From: Leptospirales bacterium
GTDB lineage: Bacteria > Spirochaetota > Leptospiria > Leptospirales > Leptospiraceae
DNA: 64,000 nucleotides
Reading direction: 5' to 3'
Assembly: GCA_013297885.1 (NCBI GenBank)
Contig: JAAFIR010000018.1
Coordinates: forward strand, 1-64,000
Shown here: positions 45,504 through 53,857 of the stretch, piece after piece
How positions within the stretch are numbered: the first letter of the stretch is position 1
Layout of the letters: each line of letters starts with the position of its first letter
Notes under the pieces: generated by a model
What the model saw: only the letters and a program-made list of their open reading frames with translations
Told to the model about the DNA's origin: nothing
Databases searched by the model: none
Program-made: the position numbers and the translations under genes

Positions 45504-47303
45504 TTATTCCCATTCAATAGTACCAGGTGGTTTGTTTGTAAGATCAAAAAATACATACTGGATTTCAGGAATTTTTTTGATTTCTATTATCATTTCTTTT
45601 AAGATATCAGGATCTAATGGATAAAAATTTGCTGTCATTGCTTCAAGTGACTCAACTGGACGAAGCACAATCGAAAATTTATCTTTCTCACCAACTGGAA
45701 TTAACACAACAGGAAACTGCCAAATTTTTTCTAAAAGCTCTCTATAAACTAAAAATTTAGTTATAATTGCATCAGCTTCTCTTAAAATATCCGAATTTTT
45801 TTTGTTTAGCTCTATTCTAGAATAATTAAAATTGAGATGAGAAATTTTTTCTTCAAATGGTAAAATCAGCACACGATTGATTTCAGGAATAAAATTTGTA
45901 ACTTGAGTAGAAATTTTTTCAAGCTCATCATATGACCTAATTGTATCATTGATTACAGCTGAGAAAGAATAAGTTCGTTTATCGCCTTGAACTCCAACAG
46001 ATTTGATCGGTAAAATTTTATATTCAATATTTGAAAAATCAGAAAGGATTTGGTTTAGTTCTTGAAACATTTTAAAACCAGTTTGAGGATTGGAAGATAA
46101 CATTCTCACTGCAAGTCCCGGTCCAGGAAAAGGATGACGTTTCACCATGGATTTATCTAGTCCTAGCATTGTTCCTAGCTCACGAACTTCGTCTTTGTAA
46201 AGGTCTTTAATTGGCTCTATGATTTTTCCTTCTTTCAACATTTCTAAAATTTTATCAACCCTATTGTGATGAGTTTTAATTTTTTCAGAATGTTTTGTGG
46301 AACCAGATTCAATTGTGTCTGGGTAAATTGTGCCTTGTCCCAAAATATATTCTTCTTCATTTAGATTAAATTTTTTGGAAGTTTCTGATTGGATTTCTAA
46401 AAATAAATCTCCAATAATTTTTCTTTTTTCTTCTGGTTCAGTTTTTCCTTTGAGTGCTTCGTAAAATTTGAGACTTGCATCTTCAATATTCAAATCAATT
46501 TTCATTTGGATTAATTTTAATTTTAAATCAAGGACTTCATTTTTTCTCATAAAACCAGTATCCACTAAAAGACCTTTTACATTTTCTTTTCCTAAACTTT
46601 TAGCTAAAAGCACATAAGACACTGTTGAATCCACACCACCAGAAATTAACATAAATACTTTTTTATTTCCCACTTCTGATTTGATTTCAGAATATTTTCT
46701 TTTTAAGTATTCATCTAGTGACCAAGTTTTTTCAGTTCCACAAATAGAAATAAAATTTTTTAAAAGCTCTGAGCCTTTTTCAGTGTGTGTGACTTCAGGA
46801 TGAAATTGAATTCCATAAATTTTTTTTTCTAGATTTTGGATTGCAGCAAATTTACAATTTCTGGTGGAAGCAATAATCTCAAATCCTTCAGGAATGGAAG
46901 AAACTTCATCTCCATGACTCATCCAAACTTGTTCTGATTTTTGAAATTTTTCAAGAAGCAATGAATCTGATTTTTTATCTAAAAATGCTTTTCCATATTC
47001 TTTGGAAGCAGATTGTTTTACAACTCCACCAAGCAAGTGAACTAAAAGTTGTTCACCGTAACAAATTCCAAGAATAGGAATTCCAAGTTCAAAAATTTCT
47101 TTGTCTAATTTTGGTGAATTTTCTTCATAAACGCTTGAAGGTCCACCAGATAAAATTAATCCAGAATATTCTTTGTATTTATTTAAACTTTCTTCGTTAG
47201 ATAAAATTTCAGTATAAGTTCCAAGTCTTCTTACACGAGATGCAATTAAATGAGCATATTGTCCTCCAAAATCAATTACGCCTATTTTCCAAACTTTTTC
47301 CAT
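45504..47303 (-). CDS. guaA: GMP synthase (glutamine-hydrolysing)
   Basis: The 599-residue enzyme makes GMP from XMP, ATP and glutamine. The class I glutaminase domain carries GICYGEQ (Cys81) and FHPEV (His168, Glu170). The ATP-pyrophosphatase P-loop is SGGVDS (221-226). The XMP-binding part contains HPFPGPGLAVR, and it ends in KPPGTIEWE, the canonical terminus. The usual length is about 515-525 residues. The extra residues lie mainly in the C-terminal half, as I recall for spirochaete GuaA. It is divergent from queF with a 55-bp spacer. Confidence 0.96.
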   Translation of the reverse strand: MEKVWKIGVIDFGGQYAHLIASRVRRLGTYTEILSNEESLNKYKEYSGLILSGGPSSVYEENSPKLDKEIFELGIPILGICYGEQLLVHLLGGVVKQSASKEYGKAFLDKKSDSLLLEKFQKSEQVWMSHGDEVSSIPEGFEIIASTRNCKFAAIQNLEKKIYGIQFHPEVTHTEKGSELLKNFISICGTEKTWSLDEYLKRKYSEIKSEVGNKKVFMLISGGVDSTVSYVLLAKSLGKENVKGLLVDTGFMRKNEVLDLKLKLIQMKIDLNIEDASLKFYEALKGKTEPEEKRKIIGDLFLEIQSETSKKFNLNEEEYILGQGTIYPDTIESGSTKHSEKIKTHHNRVDKILEMLKEGKIIEPIKDLYKDEVRELGTMLGLDKSMVKRHPFPGPGLAVRMLSSNPQTGFKMFQELNQILSDFSNIEYKILPIKSVGVQGDKRTYSFSAVINDTIRSYDELEKISTQVTNFIPEINRVLILPFEEKISHLNFNYSRIELNKKNSDILREADAIITKFLVYRELLEKIWQFPVVLIPVGEKDKFSIVLRPVESLEAMTANFYPLDPDILKEMIIEIKKIPEIQYVFFDLTNKPPGTIEWE

Positions 47304-47358
47304 GAAGCATTCTCCTAAAAATGAATGATAAAATTCTTACTACCAAAATGATTGAATT

Positions 47359-47757
47359 ATGAAAAATTTAAAATCTTCTTATGATGATAAACAAACTAAC
47401 ATCAAAACTTTAAACACACCTTTGATAGAAACAATTACAAATATTTATGAGGGTAATGATTATTCAATTGATTTTAGCATTCCAGAATTCACCGCAGTTT
47501 GTCCAAAAACTGGTCTTCCTGATTTTGGAACTATCGAAATTTCTTATATTCCAAGAAAAGTTTTGGTAGAATTAAAATCTTTAAAAGAATACATTTTGTT
47601 TTATAGAAATATTGGAATTTTTCATGAAAATGTGGTGAACAAAATTTTTGATGATTTTGTAAAAGCTGCTAAACCAAAATATTTAAAAGTTGTGGGAGAT
47701 TATAATCCTCGTGGTGGGATCAAAACTATCGCAACAAGAGAAGAAAAATTTAAGTGA
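47359..47757 (+). CDS. queF: NADPH-dependent preQ0 reductase
   Basis: The 132-residue protein is a type I QueF: FTAVCPKTGLPDFGTIEISY contains the catalytic Cys48 and the Asp55 region, followed by ELKSLKEYILFYRNIGIFHE (substrate-binding Glu). It reduces 7-cyano-7-deazaguanine to preQ1 for queuosine in tRNA. No preQ1 riboswitch fits in the 55-bp leader. The gene stands alone and is followed after 11 bp by E10. Confidence 0.95.
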   Translation: MKNLKSSYDDKQTNIKTLNTPLIETITNIYEGNDYSIDFSIPEFTAVCPKTGLPDFGTIEISYIPRKVLVELKSLKEYILFYRNIGIFHENVVNKIFDDFVKAAKPKYLKVVGDYNPRGGIKTIATREEKFK

Positions 47758-47768
47758 GCAATTTTTTT

Positions 47769-47915
47769 GGGCGAATTTTTTTGAATAGTAGGTTACAGGC
47801 ATGCCTCTAACCTACTATTCAAAAAAACCGTGCTTTCCTCTCTTGTCAAAAAATTGCTCACTTCGACTCCGCTCAGTGAGCTGCAATTTTTTGACACCGA
47901 GTCAATCACTTTCGC
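47769..47915 (-). repeat. Dispersed two-hairpin element, copy E10
   Basis: GGGCGAATTTTTTTGAATAG begins it. Hairpin 2 is a perfect 13-bp stem (GAATAGTAGGTTA...TAACCTACTATTC). The middle AAAAAAACCGTGCTTTCC follows. Hairpin 1 is TTGTCAAAAAATTGC...GCAATTTTTTGACA, its loop holding CACTTCGACTCCGCTCAGTG. It ends GAGTCAATCACTTTCGC. The GGGCGAA end is 11 bp after queF. Confidence 0.86.
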
Positions 47916-47924
47916 ATAGTATAT

Positions 47925-47957
47925 CAAGTAACAAGGGATTAAAACCCTCGTTACTTG
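47925..47957 (+). promoter_or_regulatory. Hairpin in the pnuC leader
   Basis: CAAGTAACAAGGG...CCCTCGTTACTTG is a 13-bp stem (one mismatch) with a 7-base loop, 16 bases before the pnuC ATG. AAGGA just after it is the ribosome binding site. It could be a terminator-less regulatory hairpin or debris of the adjacent element. Confidence 0.5.
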
Positions 47958-47973
47958 AACAAGGATTACGAGT

Positions 47974-48531
47974 ATGATAGACTTTTTTGACATGGAATTT
48001 TTTGGCAGGGCTTTAGGCATCGTTTGTGTTTATTTTTTAATTAAAGAAAATAAATTAGCATGGTATTTTGGAATTATCAATGTTTCTATTTTTATTTATA
48101 TATTTTATGAAAAAAAAATTTGGGGACAATTTGTATTACAAATATTTTTTTTGGTAATACAATTTTACGGACTATATGCTTGGGGAAAAAAAAATTCTGA
48201 TTTAAAAATCGAATGGATGGATTTGAATCAAAAAATTTATTCAGTAATTTTTGTTTTAATCAGTTTTTTTATTTTAGAACAAGGACTTTATTTTGATGTA
48301 GAAAAAACTATTTTAACAAAACTTGATGTATTCACAACTGCATTAAGTGTATTAGCCCAATTTATTCAAACTAGAAAAAAAATGGAAAACTGGTTAATTT
48401 GGATTTTTGTTGATGTACTTTGTATTTATCTTTTTTACCAAAACGGTCTTTATAAAGTGATGTTTTTTTATTCTACTCTTCTTGTGCTAGCAACAATTGG
48501 ATTTTTTACTTGGAGAAAAAAATGTCTTTAG
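47974..48531 (+). CDS. pnuC: Nicotinamide riboside/mononucleotide transporter PnuC
   Basis: The 185-residue protein has seven membrane helices. QFIQTRKKMENWLIWIFVDV (about 130-149) is the PnuC signature, whose Trp/Asn residues contact the vitamin. It moves nicotinamide riboside by facilitated diffusion. Phosphorylation by the downstream NadR kinase domain traps the substrate. The 3' end overlaps nadR, confirming functional coupling. Confidence 0.93.
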   Translation: MIDFFDMEFFGRALGIVCVYFLIKENKLAWYFGIINVSIFIYIFYEKKIWGQFVLQIFFLVIQFYGLYAWGKKNSDLKIEWMDLNQKIYSVIFVLISFFILEQGLYFDVEKTILTKLDVFTTALSVLAQFIQTRKKMENWLIWIFVDVLCIYLFYQNGLYKVMFFYSTLLVLATIGFFTWRKKCL

Positions 48532-49487
48532 GTTTTGTGCTCGGAAAATTTTATCCTCTTCACAAAGGTCATATCTATTTGATCGAAGAAGCTAGAAAAA
48601 AAACAGAGAAATTAGTTGTTTTAATTGGAAGTTTACAAAAAGAAAAAATTCCCGGTGAAATTCGATTTGAATGGTTAAAAAAAACTTTTCCAGATTTAGA
48701 AATTCATCATATAGAAGATGAAAACCCAGAAACCCCAGAAGAGCATCCAGACTTTTGGAATATTTGGAAAAAAAGTATTCGATCAAAAATTTCTCACAAA
48801 ATAGATTTTGTATTTAGCTCAGAAGATTATGGTGAGCCACTTGCAAAACTTTTTGATGCAAAGTCTATTCTAATTGATAAAGATAGAAAAAAATTTCCTA
48901 TATCTGGAACAATGATTCGTGAGAAGCCCACATTCTACTGGGACTATTTGAGTGAAGCAGCAAAACCCTACTTTGTAAAAAAAATTGTATTGTACGGACC
49001 TGAGTCAACTGGCAAAACAACACTCTCAAAATTTTTAGCGGAAAAATTTAATACACTTTGGATTCCAGAATTTGCTCGTGAGTATTTGGAAGAAAAAAAT
49101 TCTCCAGTTGTGGAAGAAGATATTACAATTATTGCTCGTGGTCAAATGAAATTAGAAGATGAAGCAATTTTAAAAGCAAATAAAATTTTATTTTGCGACA
49201 CTGATATTTTAGTTACAAAAGTTTATTCAGAACACTATTATAATTCTTGTCCAGATTTTTTAATAGATGAATGTAAAACCAGAAATTATTTTTTACATTT
49301 ACTCACAAATAACGATATTCCTCATGTGGCTGATGCTTTAAGAGATAGAGCAGATCGTAGAGAAGAAATGTTTCATTTATTTGAAAAAGAATTAATAAAT
49401 CATAACAGAAAATTTGAAAAAATCACAGGGAATTTTAAAGAGAGAGAAAAATTAGCTGTAGAAATAATCGAAAAAATTTTGCTTTAA
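48522..49487 (+). CDS. nadR: Bifunctional NMN adenylyltransferase / nicotinamide riboside kinase
   Basis: ATG 48522 is preferred over a TTG 12 bases upstream because GGAG lies just before it. The N-terminal part is the nucleotidyltransferase: GKFYPLHKGHIYLI and ISGTMIRE. The C-terminal part is the kinase, with Walker A GPESTGKTT and WIPEFAREYLEE. The regulatory helix-turn-helix found in Salmonella NadR is missing, as in many bacteria. It forms an NAD salvage operon with pnuC. Confidence 0.95.
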   Translation: MSLGFVLGKFYPLHKGHIYLIEEARKKTEKLVVLIGSLQKEKIPGEIRFEWLKKTFPDLEIHHIEDENPETPEEHPDFWNIWKKSIRSKISHKIDFVFSSEDYGEPLAKLFDAKSILIDKDRKKFPISGTMIREKPTFYWDYLSEAAKPYFVKKIVLYGPESTGKTTLSKFLAEKFNTLWIPEFAREYLEEKNSPVVEEDITIIARGQMKLEDEAILKANKILFCDTDILVTKVYSEHYYNSCPDFLIDECKTRNYFLHLLTNNDIPHVADALRDRADRREEMFHLFEKELINHNRKFEKITGNFKEREKLAVEIIEKILL

Positions 49488-49604
49488 TACTATTTAAAGG
49501 GGAAAGCCTTCCCCTCGCTTCAAAGCTTCGCTTTTACGCTACCCCTTCTCCGAGAAGCTTTTTTGAAAATTATTTATCTCACCGATATCGCTCGGACAAT
49601 GCTA

Positions 49605-49855
49605 TCAGCCCGGCCAACGCCTTTTAAATAGTGCTAGAATTTCACTTGAAGAAAATTCTTCTTTATCTAAATCTGTTACAAATAACATGTTCTCCATTTG
49701 ATAATTTTTTACCAATAAATCTTGAAGACACTGTTTCCTATCTTCGCGTAATATTCTTCAACTGATTTTTTATTCTTTTCTCTTTTTAATTTAATTGTAA
49801 CTTCTTTGACTCTGTCAGATTCTTTAAAGCCTAAAACTTCATCAGCTTCTATTTA
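49605..49855 (-). pseudogene. IS4-type transposase remnant
   Basis: On the minus strand, IEADEVLGFKESDRVKEVTI leads to VEEYYAKIGNSVFKIYW and a stop. A second frame gives LLVKNYQMENMLFVTDLDKE and FSSSEILALFKRRW. The run of a strand ending in TDLD, then SSSEIL-x-LFKxRW, is the C-terminal block of IS4-family DDE transposases, just before the catalytic Glu. It is cut off there. The frameshift and truncation mark a dead element; no terminal repeats are visible. The rest of 49488-49988 includes GC-richer debris (49496-49600) without recognisable genes. Confidence 0.72.
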
Positions 49856-49988
49856 AAAATTAAGCGAGCCTGATTTTTATTTTTCGCGATGCTTTCTGTG
49901 GCTTGATTCCTTTCACTGTCTGTCAAGCCCGAAAGACAATCGTTCTTTATATTCTTAGCATGAAAAAGCGGTGAGTATGCAATATTCT

Positions 49989-50513
49989 TTAAAGTGTCGA
50001 ATCTCGTTGGCGATAGTTTTTTTTATAAAGAGATAAAATTTGCATTCCACTTTCGATATACACGCAAGATTTCAAATTCGCATTTAGCTCCTTGGACATT
50101 TGATTCCAATGAATTCCCATTGAAATCAAAGCTACGGGATTCAAATAAATATCTGCAGAAATTTCCAGAAGAGTTGGAAAGATTGTCTGCTCATCTTTTG
50201 TTTCTCTTTCAACTTGAAAATTTTCACGATTTGCAATGAGTAAACCAAACGATACCGCAAAATATCCAGGATTTTTCGATTGCAAAGAAGCATGGAATTC
50301 ATTTATAATTTTCTCTGCTGCCTTTTCATCAGCCGCTTGATTTGACATTATTAAATTGAATTTATCACAGGCTGAATCCAAATCTTTTCGCGATAAGTTT
50401 AAAGAGTTTTTTTTGTTTGACAAAAGCGATTTTGCAACTTTCACTTCCGCAGAAATACCAGTTTGTAATAGAATGAATACAAAGAAGAAAAGAAATATTT
50501 TTATTAGTTTCAT
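49989..50513 (-). CDS. Exported protein, function unknown
   Basis: The 174 residues have a signal peptide (MKLIKIFLFFFVFILLQTGISA) followed by a helical, charged domain with DSACDKFNLIMSNQAADEKA. Two cysteines (49 and about 155) could pair. No family is recognised. Its base composition is visibly richer in G+C than the flanking genes, and an IS remnant lies just downstream of its stop. It may have been acquired by transfer. Confidence 0.6.
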   Translation of the reverse strand: MKLIKIFLFFFVFILLQTGISAEVKVAKSLLSNKKNSLNLSRKDLDSACDKFNLIMSNQAADEKAAEKIINEFHASLQSKNPGYFAVSFGLLIANRENFQVERETKDEQTIFPTLLEISADIYLNPVALISMGIHWNQMSKELNANLKSCVYIESGMQILSLYKKNYRQRDSTL

Positions 50514-50583
50514 CCCCCGATTGTTTCTGACTCTTCTTTACCGTATAGCAGTAAACCTATGCAAGCTAATTTATCAACACAAC

Positions 50584-50680
50584 GCGAAACGGGATTGTAG
50601 CGTTTCATAAACACAAGCTTTTTTTCTTGTGGTTATGAAGTAGCGAAAAGCCCGGTTTTTGCGGTAGCAAAAATTCGCCC
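50584..50680 (+). repeat. Dispersed two-hairpin element, copy E11 (short)
   Basis: GCGAAACGGGATTGTAGCG is followed by hairpin 1 (TTCATAAACACAAG...CTTGTGGTTATGAA), GTAGCGAAAAGCCCGGTTTT and a very short hairpin 2 (TTTTTGCGGTAGCAAAAA), ending ATTCGCCC. The end is 4 bp from the nirD stop. It is the shortest full copy. Confidence 0.87.
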
Positions 50681-50683
50681 AAA

Positions 50684-51037
50684 CTATTCCAACAAATTTG
50701 TTTCAGAAATAATATGAACAAAATCATTTTCTAAAACTACTTCGTATAATTTTATTTTTAGTTCATCACCACTGAGACAAGTTCCATCAATAAGTGAAAA
50801 GTTTTTTTTGTGCATTGGGCAAGCGATTTTTGGTTCGCCATTTTTGTCCCCGGTGAGTCCTCTTGAAATTACCATGTCTCCAGTATGAGGACATGAATTG
50901 TCGCATGCGTACCATTTGCCGTCATTAAATTGAAAAATTGCAATTTGGTGATTTCCAATTTTAGCACATGAACCTCCATCAAGTGGAAAATCTTTGATGG
51001 GGGCAATTTTGTATTTGAATTTTGTTTCTGTACTCAT
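50684..51037 (-). CDS. nirD: Nitrite reductase small subunit (Rieske)
   Basis: The 117-residue protein has the Rieske [2Fe-2S] motif CPHTGD and, further on, CPMHKKNF (C-x-H and C-x-x-H ligands). It partners with NirB in cytoplasmic NADH-dependent nitrite reduction. Its ATG overlaps the nirB stop (TAATG), giving a coupled operon. Length and motif order match NirD. Confidence 0.95.
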   Translation of the reverse strand: MSTETKFKYKIAPIKDFPLDGGSCAKIGNHQIAIFQFNDGKWYACDNSCPHTGDMVISRGLTGDKNGEPKIACPMHKKNFSLIDGTCLSGDELKIKLYEVVLENDFVHIISETNLLE

Positions 51038-53562
51038 TATTTTGTCTCTGCTAATTCTTTAATAACCCAATCTTTGGGTCTAATTTGGTGACGCTCTTCT
51101 ATAAATTCAACAGTTGGGTCTACTGATGGATCATTGATAAAATGTTTAAATCTTTTTTGTTGTTCTTTTGAATCTACAACTTCTTTCCATTCACAATGAT
51201 AGGTGCCTATAAGAGCATTCATCTCTGCATCTAATTGTTTATTAATTCCAAGTCGGTCATGAATAATAACTTCTTTTAAATATTCAATTCCACCTTCTAG
51301 TTGTTCTAACCAAACTGAAGTTCTCATTAACTTATCAGCTGTGCGAATATAGAACATTAAAAATCTATCTATGTATTTGATACAAGTTTCATCATCTAAA
51401 TCTTCTGCAAATAAAATTGCATGTTTTGGATTTACCCCACCGTTTCCACCCAAATACAAATTCCAACCTTTTTCAGTTGCGATGATTCCAAAATCTTTTC
51501 CTCTTGCTTCAGCACATTCACGAATACAACCAGACACAGCAGATTTTAATTTATGCGGAGAGCGAAGACCTTTATAACGCTCTTCAACTTTAATTGCAAA
51601 TGATGTACTATCTTGTACACCATAACGACACCAAGTAGAGCCAACACAACTTTTTACTGTTCTTAATGCTTTTGCATAAGCATGTCCACTTTCAAAACCA
51701 GCATCAACTAACTCTTTCCAAATTAAAGGTAGATCATCTAGTCTTGCACCAAGCAAATCAATTCTTTGTCCACCTGTGATCTTGCAGTATAGATTATACT
51801 TTTTGGCAACATTCCCAATTGCTAGAAGTTTGTCGGGAGTAATTTCACCACCTGGAATTCTTGGAATTACAGAATAAGTTCCACCGCGTTGGATGTTTGC
51901 TAAATATTTATCATTTGTGTCTTGGATTTCACGATGTTTCACCTGAACAGGTTCATTCCATAAACTAGAAAACATTGCTGCAACTGCTGGTTTACAAATT
52001 TCACAACCATGTCCTTTGCCAGAATCTTTAATTACATCTTCAAAAGTTTTTAACTCTTTTACTTTTACAATTTGAAATAATTCTTGTCTTGTAAAAGAAA
52101 AATGTTCACATAAATATTCTTTAACAACAATTCCTTGTTTTTTTAATTCTGATTTTAATATCGAACCAACTTGAGGTAAACAACCACCACAACCAGTTCC
52201 AGCATTGGAGCAAACTTTTATTGTTTGAACATCTTTACAATTTTTTTCAATAATTGTTTTTACAATATCACCTTTTGAAACATTATTACAAGAACAAATT
52301 TTTGTTTCATCAGGAAGTGAATCAGCAGAAATGAGATTCTCTGCGGATACAGAACCAACAATTAAAGTTTCTGGTTCAGATGGTAATTCAATTTGGTTTA
52401 AGTAAAGTGTTACAAGGTTACCATAAGCAGAAGTATCCCCAACCAAAATACCACCTAACAGCTTTTTGCCGTCAAGTGATAATGCAATTTTTTTATAAAC
52501 ACCTGTTCTTGGATTTTTAAATACAATTGGCAAATGTTCTTTTTCGCCAATTGAATCTCCAAAACTTGCAACATCCACTCCAGCTAATTTGAGTTTGGTG
52601 GATAAATCAGATCCAGTGTAAACTTTTGGTTTTTTAAATGAAGTACATAAATTGTAGGCTAAGTTTTCTGCCATTTCATAACCGGGTGCAACCAGTCCAT
52701 AAATAAATTCATTATGTAAAGCAACTTCACCAATTGCATATATTCCATAATAATTTGTTTCTAAATTATCGTTTACTACAATTCCACCTCTTACACCAAC
52801 TTCGATGCCAGCAGTTTTTGCAAGTTCATCTCTTGGTCTAATTCCAGCAGAGATGACAAGCATTTCAGTGTTATGAATTTCTCCGTCTTGAAATTCCATT
52901 CCTGTAATTTTTTTATCACCTAAAATTTTTGTAGTAGATTTTCCCAAATGAATTTTGATCCCAAGGTTTTCTAATTGCCCTTGCAAAATATTTGAAGCAC
53001 CTTCATCAAGCTGACGTGGTAATAATCTTTTTGAAAATTCTACAACATGAGCTTCTTTGTTCATGTTAAGAACTGCACCAGCTGCTTCTAGTCCAAGAAG
53101 TCCTCCGCCAAGAACGGTAGCGTTTTTTACTTTCATGGAATATTTAATTATACTTTCTAAATCTTCAATAGTTCGATAAACAAAAATTCCTTCTTTTTCA
53201 AGACCTTCGATAGTTGGAACAAATGCAGAAGAGCCAGTTGCAAAAACTAATTCTTGAAATTCTATTTCTTGGCTTTTGCTTGTGAGAACAGTTTTTTTTG
53301 CAGGATCAACTTTGATAACAGATTCATTTAAATACAATTGAATTTGGTTTGCTCTGTACCAATCTTCTTTACAAAGATACAACGAGTCTGCAGATTTTTT
53401 TTCAAAAAATTCTGATAAATGCACACGGTCATAAGCTCTTCTTGGCTCTTCACCAAATACAATTAAGTTGTATGAATTTAAACCACCAAACTCCAAAATC
53501 TTTTCACAGAATCTGTGCCCAACCATTCCATTTCCAATTACTATTAGGTTTCTCTTGTTCAT
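51037..53562 (-). CDS. nirB: Assimilatory nitrite reductase large subunit
   Basis: At 841 residues it contains, in order, an FAD/NAD(P)H domain (GNGMVGHRFCEKI, FATGSSAFVP, GGGLLGLEAAGAV), a BFD-like [2Fe-2S] region (CSCNNVSKGD, CSNAGTGCGGCLP), the ferredoxin-like half-domain, and the siroheme/[4Fe-4S] part with CVGSTWCRYGVQDS (about 637-650) and SGCIRECAEARGKDFG (about 676-691). All ligand cysteines are present. It reduces nitrite to ammonium with NADH. It is likely regulated by nitrogen status together with the nitrate reductase further right. Confidence 0.97.
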   Translation of the reverse strand: MNKRNLIVIGNGMVGHRFCEKILEFGGLNSYNLIVFGEEPRRAYDRVHLSEFFEKKSADSLYLCKEDWYRANQIQLYLNESVIKVDPAKKTVLTSKSQEIEFQELVFATGSSAFVPTIEGLEKEGIFVYRTIEDLESIIKYSMKVKNATVLGGGLLGLEAAGAVLNMNKEAHVVEFSKRLLPRQLDEGASNILQGQLENLGIKIHLGKSTTKILGDKKITGMEFQDGEIHNTEMLVISAGIRPRDELAKTAGIEVGVRGGIVVNDNLETNYYGIYAIGEVALHNEFIYGLVAPGYEMAENLAYNLCTSFKKPKVYTGSDLSTKLKLAGVDVASFGDSIGEKEHLPIVFKNPRTGVYKKIALSLDGKKLLGGILVGDTSAYGNLVTLYLNQIELPSEPETLIVGSVSAENLISADSLPDETKICSCNNVSKGDIVKTIIEKNCKDVQTIKVCSNAGTGCGGCLPQVGSILKSELKKQGIVVKEYLCEHFSFTRQELFQIVKVKELKTFEDVIKDSGKGHGCEICKPAVAAMFSSLWNEPVQVKHREIQDTNDKYLANIQRGGTYSVIPRIPGGEITPDKLLAIGNVAKKYNLYCKITGGQRIDLLGARLDDLPLIWKELVDAGFESGHAYAKALRTVKSCVGSTWCRYGVQDSTSFAIKVEERYKGLRSPHKLKSAVSGCIRECAEARGKDFGIIATEKGWNLYLGGNGGVNPKHAILFAEDLDDETCIKYIDRFLMFYIRTADKLMRTSVWLEQLEGGIEYLKEVIIHDRLGINKQLDAEMNALIGTYHCEWKEVVDSKEQQKRFKHFINDPSVDPTVEFIEERHQIRPKDWVIKELAETK

Positions 53563-53857
53563 TTTTTTTTACACTACCTTATCCAATAAAAGCAAAAACT
53601 ATGCCTTATTTTATAGTCATTTATCGATTAATAGTAGTTAATCGACTCAATATAATTATTCTAAAAAAAAGTATAATTCTATTTAAGCCCTTAAAGGAAA
53701 GTAAAATTTATATTAAAAAATTGAAAAATTTTTCGTTTTGATATATCAGAATTTTTTTTAAAAACCATTCATCCTTTCTTAACAGGCTTTTTTGAATATT
53801 TAGACAAAAACTACTCTAGAAAGAGACTTTGGTTTTACGAAGATATATCTCCTATCC

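Noticed and set aside
45504-47303. GuaA as a novel fusion because of its 599-residue length.
   Set aside because: All standard domains and the terminal motif are in order; the extra length seems typical of related spirochaetes and does not add a recognisable domain.
47304-47358. A preQ1 riboswitch before queF.
   Set aside because: Only 55 bp separate it from guaA on the other strand, and no preQ1 aptamer pattern is present.
41321-47915. The dispersed element as a classical integron attC array.
   Set aside because: The conserved ends do not show the GTTRRRY/RYYYAAC core sites, no integrase gene is in the window, and the adjacent genes are mostly housekeeping.
53349-53741. A 130-codon plus-strand frame at the start of nirB.
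   Set aside because: Most of it is antisense to nirB, which is unmistakable; the rest is AT-rich spacer.
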